Assembly: GCF_009930815.1 (NCBI RefSeq)
Contig: NZ_CP022222.1
Location: forward strand, 8,226,501-8,290,500
Direction: 5' to 3'
DNA length: 64,000 nucleotides
From: Bradyrhizobium sp. CCBAU 051011
Lineage (GTDB): Bacteria > Pseudomonadota > Alphaproteobacteria > Rhizobiales > Xanthobacteraceae
A program made the position numbers and the translations under genes. The notes under the pieces were generated by a model. That model did not search any database, was not told the origin of the DNA, and worked only from the letters and a program-made list of their open reading frames with translations. The first letter of the stretch is position 1, and each line of letters starts with the position of its first letter. Below, in pieces: positions 39,801 to 47,629 of this stretch.

Positions 39801-42800
39801 AAGCGGTGCGCCGCGGCGAGTGCGCGGATGCGCTGATAGTCGTCCTTCTGCGCGGCCGCGGTCTCTGCCGCCACCTCGACCACCGGCATGTCGAGATTGA
39901 GGGCCGGGGAGACGACCTGAACCGGGCCGTCCAGCTCGGCATGGAATGTGGTTCGCAGGATCTCGTGACGCTGAACGAGCGTATTTAGGCATTGGCGCAG
40001 CCGCTCCGGATCTACGTTCCAGAGAGGAAATTCGAGTGGGATGTTGTACGAGCGGTCCTCGGGGTCAAGTTGGCGGAGAAACCACAGGCGTTCCTGCGCA
40101 AATGACAGCGAGTATTTCTTGCGAATAGGCTCGACAGCATGATGCTCGGTGCGGTCGGGCGTCGGCACCGCAATGGGCACGGACTGCCGCCGCAGTTCCT
40201 CTTCGACGAGCGCGCTCAAATCGCCCACAGTCGGATGGTCGAAGACTGCTCGGATCGGCAGGTCAATACCAAACGCATCGCGCATGCGCGCGATAATTTG
40301 CGTGGCGAGAAGCGAATGGCCGCCGAGCTCGAAGAAATTGTCATCGATACCGACGCTGTCGCGGCCAAGCAGCGTGGCCCAGATACGGCATGTCGTCTGC
40401 TCCATGGAGGTCGTGGGCGCAACAAATGGTGTGTCCAGGGTCGGCCGCTCGCGCCGAGGCGCGGGGAGCGCCTGTCGATCGACCTTGGCGGCCTGGTTCA
40501 GCGGCAGAGAATCGAGGATGACGAAAACCGCGGGCACCATGTAGTCGGGTAACCGTCCGAGCAGGAAGCTGCGCAGCTCGCTCGTGCTCGGCGCCTCCGC
40601 GCCGGGCATCACATAGCCGACGAGGCCACGTCCCGACGGGAGATCGTCGCGGACCGCGACCGCCGCGGCTTGAACGCCTGGATGGCAAGAGAGCGCCGCT
40701 TCGATCTCACCAAGCTCGACCCTGAAGCCACGGACCTTAATCTGCAGGTCGAGCCGTCCGAGAAAGCAGATGTCGCCCTCCGGGGTGTAGGCCGCGAGAT
40801 CACCTGTGCGGTAGAGCCGAGCACCCGGGGTGGCACTGAACGGATCCGGCACGAAGCGCTCCGCCGTCAGGGCAGGACGGCCGATATAGCCGCGGGTTAC
40901 ACACACGCCACCAATAAAGAGCTCGCCCGGCACGCCGACGGGAACTTGATACAGATGCTCATCGAGTAAATGGGCGCTGGTGTTCGCAATCGGCCGACCG
41001 ATGGTCACAGGATGGTCGGGATGAAGGAAAGTCCCCGTCATCCACATCGAGGCCTCGGTCGGACCGTAGCAGTTGAAGAATTCGGGCACATGGCGCCACC
41101 GCGCGCGGAGCTCGGCAGGGCAATCCTCGCCCATGACAATGATCAACCGCAGCGTGGGCAGCGCGGCTACCGGTAGAACCGCCAGCGCGCTCGGCGGCAT
41201 AGCTAAAACGGTCACACCGCGCGCCTCCACAAGGCGAACCAAATCGACTCCGGAGCGCGCCTCCTCGGCGGTCACCAGTTGCAGGATCGAGCCACCGCGC
41301 AGGCTCATAATGATCTCAAAGATCGACGCATCGAAATTCAGCGATGCGAATTGCAGGACCCGATCGCCTGGGCCGGTGCGATAGAGCCGATGCTCGACCT
41401 CTCCGGCATTGCATACGCCGCGATGGGGAACGAGCACGCCCTTCGGCTGGCCGGACGACCCCGACGTGTAGATCACGTAGGCGGCGTGATCGCCACAGAT
41501 ATGGCTGCGCGGGTCGTCCGATGATGCACGGCTGATAGCCGACCAATCGCGCACGAGATCGACCACCTGTCCGCCGAACTCCGGCAACTGGCCTGCGCAG
41601 GCGGTATGTGTGAGGACCACCTGCACCTTGGTATCAGCCAGCATGAACGCGAGGCGGCTGCCCGGGTATCTTGGATCGAGTGGCAGATACGCGCCGCCAG
41701 CTTTGAGGATGCCAAACAGCCCGACAATCATCTCAATTGACCGCTCGGTGAATATACCAACCACCACATCGGGACCAACCCCCAAGGTCAGCAGATGGTT
41801 GGCAAGTTGGTTGGCTTGGCGGTTCAACTCGCCATAGCTCAAAGTACGGCCCTCGAAATCCAGCGCTACCGCTTCAGGTCTCGCGGCGGCTGCGCGCTCA
41901 AGGATGTGATGAATGCATTCGGCCGCCCCGATCGACTGGGCGGTGTCATTCCAGCGCCGCAATTGATCGTGTTCTTCCGCCGATAGCTGCGCGATCTCGG
42001 ACAGGCGCTTCTCTGGATGGTGGACAGCGTCATCGAGGCATGTGCGATAGTGCCCGCATAGGCGGGCTATGGTGCCGGGGTCAAACAAACTGGTGCTGTA
42101 CTCGACGAATCCATCGATCCGTCCGCCGACCTCGCACAGTGACAGGGTCAGGTCGAAGCGTGACTTGCCGCTGGCAACCGACGGCGCCACGATGGCCTCA
42201 ACGGTCGTGGTGCCCTGCTGGATAGCAGCCTGCATCACGAACATGACTTGGAAAAACGGATGAGTGGCTAGGTTGCGGTCCGGCTTGAGCGCATCGACAA
42301 GCATCTCAAAGGGCATATCCTGGTTGCGGAACGCCTCAAGGGTGCCGTCGCGCACCTGACAAAGGAATTCCGCGAAGGTCGGGTCGCCGGCAATCCGGGT
42401 CCGCAGCACCAGCGTGTTCAGAAAGAAGCCGATCAGGCTTTCGAGCTCAGAACTATTCCGGCTGGTCACCGGGGTACCGACCACGATATCACCACTACGC
42501 ACATAGCGTGACAGAACGAGAATGAAGGCCGCCAGCGTCGTCATGAACGGGGTTGCCCCCAGCCGCTCGCCGAGTGCGCGAACCTTGGCGGCAATCGCCG
42601 CCGGAAGGCTGAAAGTGGAGACCGCGCCCTCGTCGCTGCGCCTCCCAGTCCGCGGACGGTCGGTCGGCAGATTCAGCACCTGTGGGGCGCCGTCGAGCCG
42701 CTCCTTCCAATAGCTGACAAGGGGCGCCAAGCAGCCGTCATCCAGCCGCCGCCGCTCGGCGATAGCAAAGTCCGCGTACTGAATCGGCAACTCCCCAAGC

Positions 42801-43486
42801 GGCGACGGCTGCCCAGCCCAATAGGCCTCGTAAAGACTACCGAGCTCTCGCAGCAACACCCCTATTGACCACGCATCCGAGACGATGTGGTGCATCACGC
42901 ACAACAGCAGGTGGCTCGGCTCGCCCTCACGTGGAAGTAGGCGCAACAGTACAGCGCGGATCAGGGGGCCAGTCGAGAGATCGAAGGGGCGCCGGATCTC
43001 TGCGGTGATGATACGCTGCAGCTCGGCCTCATGCAGTTCGGCGGCCAAACCGTCGAGCTCAATGAGCGGCAGTCGGATCGGTTGAGCGGCGCCTGCGATC
43101 TGGACAAGACGACCGTCCCGCATCGCGAACGTTGTGCGCAGAATGTCGTGACGGCGAACGATTTCCTCGATACAACGCTGAAGCAGCGCAGCATTGACGG
43201 GGCCAAATAGAGGAACAGTCACCGGGACGTTGTAGGCTGGACTTCCGGGCTGAATCTGATCGATGAGCCAGAGTCGCTCCTGTCCGAACGACAGCGGCGC
43301 TGGCTGACCGGTGGCGTGTCGCTGGACGAGGCGCGACGGCTGCGGCGCTGAGGGCGCCGCCTTGCTGCCGAGCTTCTCCTGCAGCAGCGCCGCCTGCGCC
43401 GGAGATAATCCAGCAATGCGCGCCTTGATGTCAGTCATGGTCGGGATCTCACGTCCAGCGTTTCGATCAGATTGTTCCACGTTCAT
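36887..43486 (-). CDS. NRPS, two modules (C-A-PCP-C-A-PCP), about 2,199 aa
   Basis: Module 1: C (about 50-480, CVMHHIVSDAWSIGVLL), A (about 500-1,000, YVIYTSGSSGQPKGVLVPH, NCYGPTEASMW), PCP (about 1,025-1,095, NFFELGGHSLLATQIIARM). Module 2: C (about 1,120-1,550, with VDHIIFDGWSAG, so the first His of HHxxxDG is Asp), A (about 1,575-2,060, [29 protein letters not shown]), PCP (about 2,080-2,150, NFFDLGGHSLLAMRVLSRL). Hand-aligned code for A2 is D-V-W-H-I-S-L-I-D, one change from the serine code; A1 reads D-A-F-A-I-M-C-M-W and is unassigned. ATG 43486 follows GGAGGTGG at good spacing; ATG 43438 is an alternative. Because module 1 begins with a C domain, a donor from the separate ligase/ACP pair is likely. 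Confidence 0.94.
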   Translation of the reverse strand: MNVEQSDRNAGREIPTMTDIKARIAGLSPAQAALLQEKLGSKAAPSAPQPSRLVQRHATGQPAPLSFGQERLWLIDQIQPGSPAYNVPVTVPLFGPVNAALLQRCIEEIVRRHDILRTTFAMRDGRLVQIAGAAQPIRLPLIELDGLAAELHEAELQRIITAEIRRPFDLSTGPLIRAVLLRLLPREGEPSHLLLCVMHHIVSDAWSIGVLLRELGSLYEAYWAGQPSPLGELPIQYADFAIAERRRLDDGCLAPLVSYWKERLDGAPQVLNLPTDRPRTGRRSDEGAVSTFSLPAAIAAKVRALGERLGATPFMTTLAAFILVLSRYVRSGDIVVGTPVTSRNSSELESLIGFFLNTLVLRTRIAGDPTFAEFLCQVRDGTLEAFRNQDMPFEMLVDALKPDRNLATHPFFQVMFVMQAAIQQGTTTVEAIVAPSVASGKSRFDLTLSLCEVGGRIDGFVEYSTSLFDPGTIARLCGHYRTCLDDAVHHPEKRLSEIAQLSAEEHDQLRRWNDTAQSIGAAECIHHILERAAAARPEAVALDFEGRTLSYGELNRQANQLANHLLTLGVGPDVVVGIFTERSIEMIVGLFGILKAGGAYLPLDPRYPGSRLAFMLADTKVQVVLTHTACAGQLPEFGGQVVDLVRDWSAISRASSDDPRSHICGDHAAYVIYTSGSSGQPKGVLVPHRGVCNAGEVEHRLYRTGPGDRVLQFASLNFDASIFEIIMSLRGGSILQLVTAEEARSGVDLVRLVEARGVTVLAMPPSALAVLPVAALPTLRLIIVMGEDCPAELRARWRHVPEFFNCYGPTEASMWMTGTFLHPDHPVTIGRPIANTSAHLLDEHLYQVPVGVPGELFIGGVCVTRGYIGRPALTAERFVPDPFSATPGARLYRTGDLAAYTPEGDICFLGRLDLQIKVRGFRVELGEIEAALSCHPGVQAAAVAVRDDLPSGRGLVGYVMPGAEAPSTSELRSFLLGRLPDYMVPAVFVILDSLPLNQAAKVDRQALPAPRRERPTLDTPFVAPTTSMEQTTCRIWATLLGRDSVGIDDNFFELGGHSLLATQIIARMRDAFGIDLPIRAVFDHPTVGDLSALVEEELRRQSVPIAVPTPDRTEHHAVEPIRKKYSLSFAQERLWFLRQLDPEDRSYNIPLEFPLWNVDPERLRQCLNTLVQRHEILRTTFHAELDGPVQVVSPALNLDMPVVEVAAETAAAQKDDYQRIRALAAAHRFNLETGPLLCASLVRFAGGACSLLIIVDHIIFDGWSAGVLYGEIAKLYDATLRDLPSPLAPLSIQYGTYAERQRARLRGVLLEQHRDFWTERLKGIPGHIELPLDHPRQRMAGHGPGALYVFDLPDAVAGEVRALAQAQHMTNFIVLLAAFQAFLWRYTRQDTVVIGSPVTNRNESDTEALIGLFVNMLVLRADLSPGMTFRGLVGQVRETVITAHEHQELPFENLIEALRPERDPTVNPIFQVMFALHQVGSSPDWSPPMMGQGAKLDLSLHVSDDNRVFRCVFEYRTELFEAATIERMSGHLAGFIAHVVEHIDLPLADAPLVGPAEQNALSGWHQTATDEDTTVPVYELFVAHAALTPDKIAAICEDARLSYAELDRLSTRLAQHLRALGIREESLVGVCLPRSLDLMVAVLGVLKAGAVYVPLDPDYPDERLRLIIGDADPMIVLAGETEKTRLQGLGVRLLSVDDGLSGEGLPQLPERAAGPRNAAYVIYTSGSTGIPKGVVNTQGALSNRLLWMQQAFHLADGDRVLHKTSIGFDVSVWELLWPVITGAAVVLAAPGRHRDADYVARTIARFNVTHVHFVPSMLWTFLNEVGPITLPSLRCVIASGETLPLVLQDLFFARLRNCTLENLYGPTEAAIDVTRWRCRPDPNRHSVPIGHAIANTRLYVLDRHLNELPVNVAGDLYIAGMAPARGYLGHPALTAERFLPDPIGAEPGGRMYHTGDLGRRLPAGEIEFLGRVDDQVKLRGVRIELGEIRTALLRHPAIADAVVVNDGPNGSADQRLIAYYVRRPGQQVQPTELRRRLHEILPLAMVPAVYLELEAVPLTANGKLNPRALPKPGKSRLVDSEAAAPADALEAFLISLWADTLRVESVGTEDNFFDLGGHSLLAMRVLSRLRAMLGVDIAASHFFNVPTPTLLAAEILSRADDQQAVQARAHAIMTVANLSDQEVEVMLGTTRLEMKGASR

Positions 43487-43487
43487 C

Positions 43488-44057
43488 TCAACGGCCACCT
43501 CCGGAGTACCAAGCGTGCCGCGCAACCTCCTCGTTGAGCTGGACGATATAGCGGAGCAGCGCGGCCGGGACCTGAGTGATGTCGACCGATTCCCAGGCCC
43601 GCTTCACCTCACCGAGATATTTGCGGTATTCTTCTTTTGAGCGTTGTGCATAGCTCTGCCGCAGCTGGGCGATCGTATTGCCGACCTCCTGGCTGCGCTC
43701 GTTCCATTTCTGCCAAGCCGTCAGCTGCGCTAGGTCCACATCCACTAGATAGCGACTGAAGTCGCTGGCGGCGGCGCGGCGCCGTTCGTCGGCCTCTGCC
43801 TGCGACAAGGCGCGCAGATTTTCGTGGTATCGGTTCGCCGCGTGGTTGAGGTCCTGCCTCAGTTCGTTGACCAGCGACTCGCGCGTCCTCGCGTGCACAC
43901 AACAACTCTCCTTGAAGCTGCGCTGAGCGCCCTGCCACTGGTCGTTCAACTGGCTGAAATAGGCGTTGCGCGCTTCGAGGAATGGGCGCACGACTACGGC
44001 GATGTCGCTCGCTGGCTGCCCCGCGGCCATATCTTGCGTGTTATCCGCACTCGGCAT
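43488..44057 (-). CDS. Unknown helical protein, 189 aa
   Basis: Starts at ATG 44057 after AAGGAGATA, inside the end of the methyltransferase gene, and stops one base before the NRPS start. It is predicted to be almost all helix and rich in Gln, Arg, Glu and Ala (QLNDQWQGAQRSFKES, NHAANRYHENLRALSQAEAD, ERSQEVGNTIAQLRQSYAQR), so it may form a coiled coil or a bundle. No signal peptide or membrane segment. One CC pair near residue 52. I recognise no family. Its place between two enzymes of the operon argues for a role in the pathway, for example as a scaffold or a substrate-binding partner. Confidence 0.75.
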   Translation of the reverse strand: MPSADNTQDMAAGQPASDIAVVVRPFLEARNAYFSQLNDQWQGAQRSFKESCCVHARTRESLVNELRQDLNHAANRYHENLRALSQAEADERRRAAASDFSRYLVDVDLAQLTAWQKWNERSQEVGNTIAQLRQSYAQRSKEEYRKYLGEVKRAWESVDITQVPAALLRYIVQLNEEVARHAWYSGGGR

Positions 44058-45576
44058 GGCCTATCTCCTTGTGTGCTTCTTCGCCCTGAACATCGCGCGA
44101 GCTAAGGCGGCTCGCGGCGATGGCACGATCGCGCTCGCAGCGGTAGAGAACGAGCCGATCCTGCAGTGGAATCGGAACGAGCGGCCTCAGTCCGACGCAA
44201 GCGAGCCGCTCCCGTAACTCGTCGTCGTTGATGGCTGTTCGCGCCAGCCTGCACTTGTCTTCCTGCGAATAGATGCTGAGGAGCCGCAGATCGCGGCAGG
44301 CCTGTTCGGACCAAACCGTGAAGAATAGCAGGCCATTCGGCGCGAGCAGATCGGCGAACTTCCCGAGCGCCCGCTGGAAGGCGTCGTTGTAGGGCGGACG
44401 GTCGCCCCCGTTGCGCTGGAAATGTAGGATCGTGCCCAGCATGCAGGTAATAAGATCGAAGCTGTGCGACGATGGAGCCTCTGGGAGGCAGAAATCGTGG
44501 CGCTCAACGCGAAACCGGCGCTCGTCAGCCGCCTCACGACGAAGCTTCGCCTGCGTGAACCGCACGCAGTCGACATCGTTGTCGACTCCGAGAATGATGC
44601 CGCCCGGAACGACGGCGTCACGCAAGGCTACGAGATAACGCCCGGTACACGTACCCACGTCAAGGAACCGCCGCACGTGGCCCCAGCGTCCTAGACGAAG
44701 GAGCTCGATCCTGACCGAGCTTAGTTCCTCGATCTTCAGCGCCTCGTCCTCGCGTGGCAGCGCGTCATCGTAGCGTACCAGCCAGCTCACCGGATAATCA
44801 ATACGGCAGGAGGAATATTCGACTGTTGTGCGCAGTCGATTGAGAAATCCGTCGATTGGCCTCGACCGCCGCCACAAGCTTTCGAAATAGCGCGTCAGGC
44901 GATCGCGGTAGCTAGCGAAGCGCGCCATAGCGGGCGTGTAACACCGTACGCTCTGGATGGCTCCGAACAGCTCTCCCTGGAAGACATCGAAGCGCCAATC
45001 GTCATAGATGGCGAACTCGGTGTCGCGCGTCTCCGCGTTGAGCTCCTCCGGCAGCGCTCGATGAAGCCGCTCGGCATCGTGGACGATGCGCACATCACAT
45101 CCATGATAAGACAGCTCCTCGATGCTACGCGCGAGATTGACAAATCGCCGATCGAAACGCGCCAAGCCATCAAGGTCCTCGCACTTGAGCAAGAGAATGC
45201 GCTGATCTTGAATGCGCTGTATTTCCTCTTCCGCTGGCAGGCTGAGAAGAAACAGGCGGCGAACTACGACGTCGAGGGCGCGGCAATTGTTCACCATCCG
45301 GATATTAGCGCTGACGATGTCGTCCTTAGCGTCACCCCAGAACCCAGATCCGAGAAAGCTCGTCGTCCAAAAGCGCTCCCTCACCCGCTCCATCGCGCCT
45401 TTGTAGGCAAGAACCGCAAGACGTTCAGAGTCAAAGGCGAACGGCGCCTCAGCACACGGAACGCTTGAGATCGCGTAGTCGCGAAGAATCCGCGTGCTCA
45501 GTTCAACCGAAGCGTTCTCAGCCGTGAGCGCATCAGCAAATCCAAAGCGATCGAAACTCCTTTCGATCAGCATCAT
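44041..45576 (-). CDS. SAM-dependent methyltransferase with large unknown N-terminal domain, 511 aa
   Basis: The C-terminal part (about residues 285-490) is a class I methyltransferase: RFLDVGTCTGRYLVALRDAV (SAM-binding motif I), ILGVDNDVDCVRF, FDLITCMLGTILHF and LLAPNGLLFFTVW. The first 280 residues form a separate helical domain (WGDAKDDIVSANIRMVNNCR; FAIYDDWRFDVFQGELFGAI) that I do not recognise. The start ATGATG at 45576 overlaps the radical SAM stop, so the two are translationally coupled. A role in methylating the peptide, the radical SAM product or the NRPS product is possible. Confidence 0.85.
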   Translation of the reverse strand: MMLIERSFDRFGFADALTAENASVELSTRILRDYAISSVPCAEAPFAFDSERLAVLAYKGAMERVRERFWTTSFLGSGFWGDAKDDIVSANIRMVNNCRALDVVVRRLFLLSLPAEEEIQRIQDQRILLLKCEDLDGLARFDRRFVNLARSIEELSYHGCDVRIVHDAERLHRALPEELNAETRDTEFAIYDDWRFDVFQGELFGAIQSVRCYTPAMARFASYRDRLTRYFESLWRRSRPIDGFLNRLRTTVEYSSCRIDYPVSWLVRYDDALPREDEALKIEELSSVRIELLRLGRWGHVRRFLDVGTCTGRYLVALRDAVVPGGIILGVDNDVDCVRFTQAKLRREAADERRFRVERHDFCLPEAPSSHSFDLITCMLGTILHFQRNGGDRPPYNDAFQRALGKFADLLAPNGLLFFTVWSEQACRDLRLLSIYSQEDKCRLARTAINDDELRERLACVGLRPLVPIPLQDRLVLYRCERDRAIAASRLSSRDVQGEEAHKEIGHAECG

Positions 45577-46421
45577 GGGCGCGCCCCGATCAGAGCACTG
45601 CGCCAACGAGTCTCAGGACCGAATTCCTCCTCGTCAATCTCTCGTATCATGTTGTTGATACGATCAGCACGCTTTCTCTCGATAAGCACTGAAGACCGAT
45701 CTGCTCGGCCCTCAGGAAGCAATGGCAAAATATAGTTGCGAACGTTGTTGAGACGGCACCAACGATGAAGAGACGCGACCTCGGCAAAATCCCCGTTAAA
45801 CTGCGGCGTGACCACCGCATCGTTCGCTACTCGCGTTGGAATTGATCGGTTGAATCCCCGCTTGAGCAACGCCTGCAGGGCAGCATTGGATTTGGCGCCG
45901 TACCCTCGCGCCTCCATCTTATCCTGGACGGCCACATCGTGGGAGTTGTGCTTAATTAACACCGTTGCTCTCAGCTGAAATAGCCGCTCTACGGCCGCGC
46001 CATCTAAACGGTATCCGCTGGTGAACGCTACGGGCACCATGTCGTGCTGTTGCACGCTCGCGACGATGTGCCAAAAGTCGCGATCGGCCATCGGCTCCCT
46101 TGCGCCTTGGAATTCTACTGTTATGGCTCCCATCGCATGCGCCTGTGCGATCAAGTCAAGTCGTTCAGCAGTGCTTAATTCAACGCGATCAGGCAGGTCG
46201 CTATATCGATCGGAAGTGCGATCGCAATAGCAGCATTTAAGTTCGCATTCGCCAGTCAAGTCCGTATCGAGATGCAGCAGGCGGCTATGCAAGCGCGCGC
46301 CTTCGACTAGATCCCGCGCGTAATCCGTACCTGCAGCCCAGAGGTTCTCAAGCCGCTCTCGCGCAGCCAGGATATGAGGAAGTCGTCGAGCAAACTCGAT
46401 ATCCGCGCCAACAGATGACAT
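45573..46421 (-). CDS. Radical SAM enzyme, 282 aa
   Basis: The cluster-binding motif is CELKCCYCDRTSD (CxxxCxxC, near residues 58-65), which holds the 4Fe-4S cluster that cleaves SAM. It is followed by HAMGAITVEFQGAREPMADR, a GGEP-like strand with a changed sequence. At 282 aa there is room for the core barrel but not for a SPASM domain with extra clusters. The start ATG 46421 follows GAGGGAGC. It lies 79 bases downstream of a terminator that separates it from a 28-codon peptide gene, and overlaps the methyltransferase start. I cannot place it in a named subfamily. Confidence 0.88.
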   Translation of the reverse strand: MSSVGADIEFARRLPHILAARERLENLWAAGTDYARDLVEGARLHSRLLHLDTDLTGECELKCCYCDRTSDRYSDLPDRVELSTAERLDLIAQAHAMGAITVEFQGAREPMADRDFWHIVASVQQHDMVPVAFTSGYRLDGAAVERLFQLRATVLIKHNSHDVAVQDKMEARGYGAKSNAALQALLKRGFNRSIPTRVANDAVVTPQFNGDFAEVASLHRWCRLNNVRNYILPLLPEGRADRSSVLIERKRADRINNMIREIDEEEFGPETRWRSALIGARP

Positions 46422-46626
46422 GCTCCCTCACAGAAGGTCCGAACGGATAGCTAGTCAGTCGTCAATAGAAACACCCGCCAATCAATCGACCAAAAATATC
46501 CCTAAGGCTGAGCCTCACCGCCCAGCCTTAGGGAGAGACGGGATGAAGGTACATGCGATCTAGACTTGGACAGCGCTAGCAACTGTGCGATTCGCGCCAG
46601 TTTCTCGTTCACGACCGCAAGCTGCG
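46422..46626 (-). promoter_or_regulatory. Spacer between peptide gene and biosynthetic operon
   Basis: About 205 bases between the peptide stop and the radical SAM start. It holds an intrinsic terminator (46500-46533). No separate promoter is clear between the terminator and the radical SAM start, so read-through may control the operon. Confidence 0.5.
46491..46533 (-). terminator. Intrinsic terminator after the 28-aa peptide gene
   Basis: On the minus strand CCCTAAGGCTG and CAGCCTTAGGG form a perfect 11-bp stem around a 12-base loop, followed by ATATTTTTGG. The T-tract is on the minus-strand side only. It would end most transcripts of the peptide gene and let a fraction continue into the biosynthetic operon. 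Confidence 0.85.
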
Positions 46627-46713
46627 TCACTTTTTGAGCCTCAGCGACTTCAGAATTGCTTCCTTGCGGGCTTCAGCTTCCTGGGCCTGTCCATACGCCG
46701 GCTGTTGCGCCAT
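46627..46713 (-). CDS. 28-aa peptide, candidate precursor or leader peptide
   Basis: A short frame starts at ATG 46713, preceded by AAGGAGATGAGC, an excellent ribosome site. It encodes MAQQPAYGQAQE... and ends ...ILKSLRLKK before TGA at 46627. The first half is rich in Gln and Ala with one Tyr and one Gly; the second half is an amphipathic, Lys/Arg/Glu-rich helix. There is no Cys, Ser-rich core or signal peptide. It stands first in the operon, with a strong terminator behind it and a radical SAM gene next, the arrangement seen for abundant precursor peptides of ribosomal natural products. Alternatives: an attenuation leader (though no run of one amino acid is present) or a small structural protein. 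Confidence 0.6.
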   Translation of the reverse strand: MAQQPAYGQAQEAEARKEAILKSLRLKK

Positions 46714-46950
46714 GCTCATCTCCTTCACTTGGGTGTTAAGTACAACGTCCCCACGCTAGAGCTTATCAACCTGCCGCCAAATGTCTGCTTATCCTAAGCC
46801 CGCGTGAGTGGTAGACTCCGCCGAGACGCGCATTCTCGCCGAACGCTTATAAGGCGTTAGTGCCACACACAAAACGTGGTGTCGCCTCCTTGTTTTGGTA
46901 GGATGCAAGTCCTGGTCTCGACCCTCCAGCGCTACCTTCGCTCGCGGAGA
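46714..46950 (-). promoter_or_regulatory. Upstream region of the peptide gene and operon
   Basis: This must hold the main operon promoter. The minus strand has TTGATA, then 18 bases, then TTGTAC, a weak sigma-70-like match. A TGGCAC near 46860 has no GC dinucleotide at the distance needed for sigma-54. I can name no regulator. Confidence 0.35.
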
Positions 46951-47340
46951 CGCTCGCGCTGTGGACTGTCTCCACCGTCTCGGGCTTGCCGCGCTCTATC
47001 ACCAGCCGGTCCAGCTCTCGCGCCACGCGGGTGCCGGAGAGCGAGGTATCGACCACCAGCGCCAGGCCTCGCGGGTGGAATCAGCATCGACGACGGTGAG
47101 GATACGGAAGCGGCGGCCGTCGGTGAGCTGATCCGACACGAAGTCGAGCGACCAGCGGTCGTTCCGCGCATCGGCACCGTCATCGGCGCCCGGGTCCCGA
47201 TCGCCGGCCTGTGGCCGCCACGGCGGCGCACCGCGAGCCTCTCTTCCCGCTAGAGCCGGAACAGCTTCTAGCCCTCCGGCTTTAGCAGCACGTGCAGGTG
47301 CCGACAGCCGAAGCGATGACGTTCCTGGGCGATTGCATGC
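46950..47340 (-). pseudogene. IS3-family transposase (OrfB) remnant
   Basis: The minus strand reads SLDFVSDQLTDGRRFRILTV and then, in a shifted frame, VVDTSLSGTRVARELDRLVI and ERGKPETV. These are the rve integrase-core segments of IS3-group OrfB proteins (first Asp to the region before the second). Both ends and the catalytic Glu are missing, and the frame is broken. Confidence 0.7.
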
Positions 47341-47450
47341 GCTTGACTTGTGGCGACTTCAGGTTGAGGTTGGATGCTCCGCTTCAATTTTCGAAGCCGG
47401 ACCGACAAGGACGTTAATCTCACCATGACGACCCACTTCGGAGGCTTAAG

Positions 47451-47629
47451 TTGAGCAAGCTTTCACCCGCAGAGCGGGCCATTCTTATTAACCAGTTCAA
47501 AATTCTCGGAGCGGTCCAGGGCAATGCCGATGCCGATCAGGACACGATGTGCTGAGCAAAGGCTATGAGCTTGACTATGACGAACACATTGACGGCCTCG
47601 GCGCTCCTCTGCCTGAGGACGAATGTTGA
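47451..47629 (+). pseudogene. YfbU-family protein remnant
   Basis: The frame from TTG 47451 reads LSKLSPAERAILINQFKILG and stops after DADQDTMC. One frame over it resumes LSKGYELDYDEHIDGLGAPL and ends PEDEC at 47629. This matches the N-terminal half of YfbU-domain proteins, with a small deletion between the pieces and the C-terminal half missing. Confidence 0.6.

Noticed and set aside
46853..46872. TGGCAC on the minus strand upstream of the peptide gene as a sigma-54 promoter
   Set aside because: The required GC dinucleotide ten bases after GG is absent.
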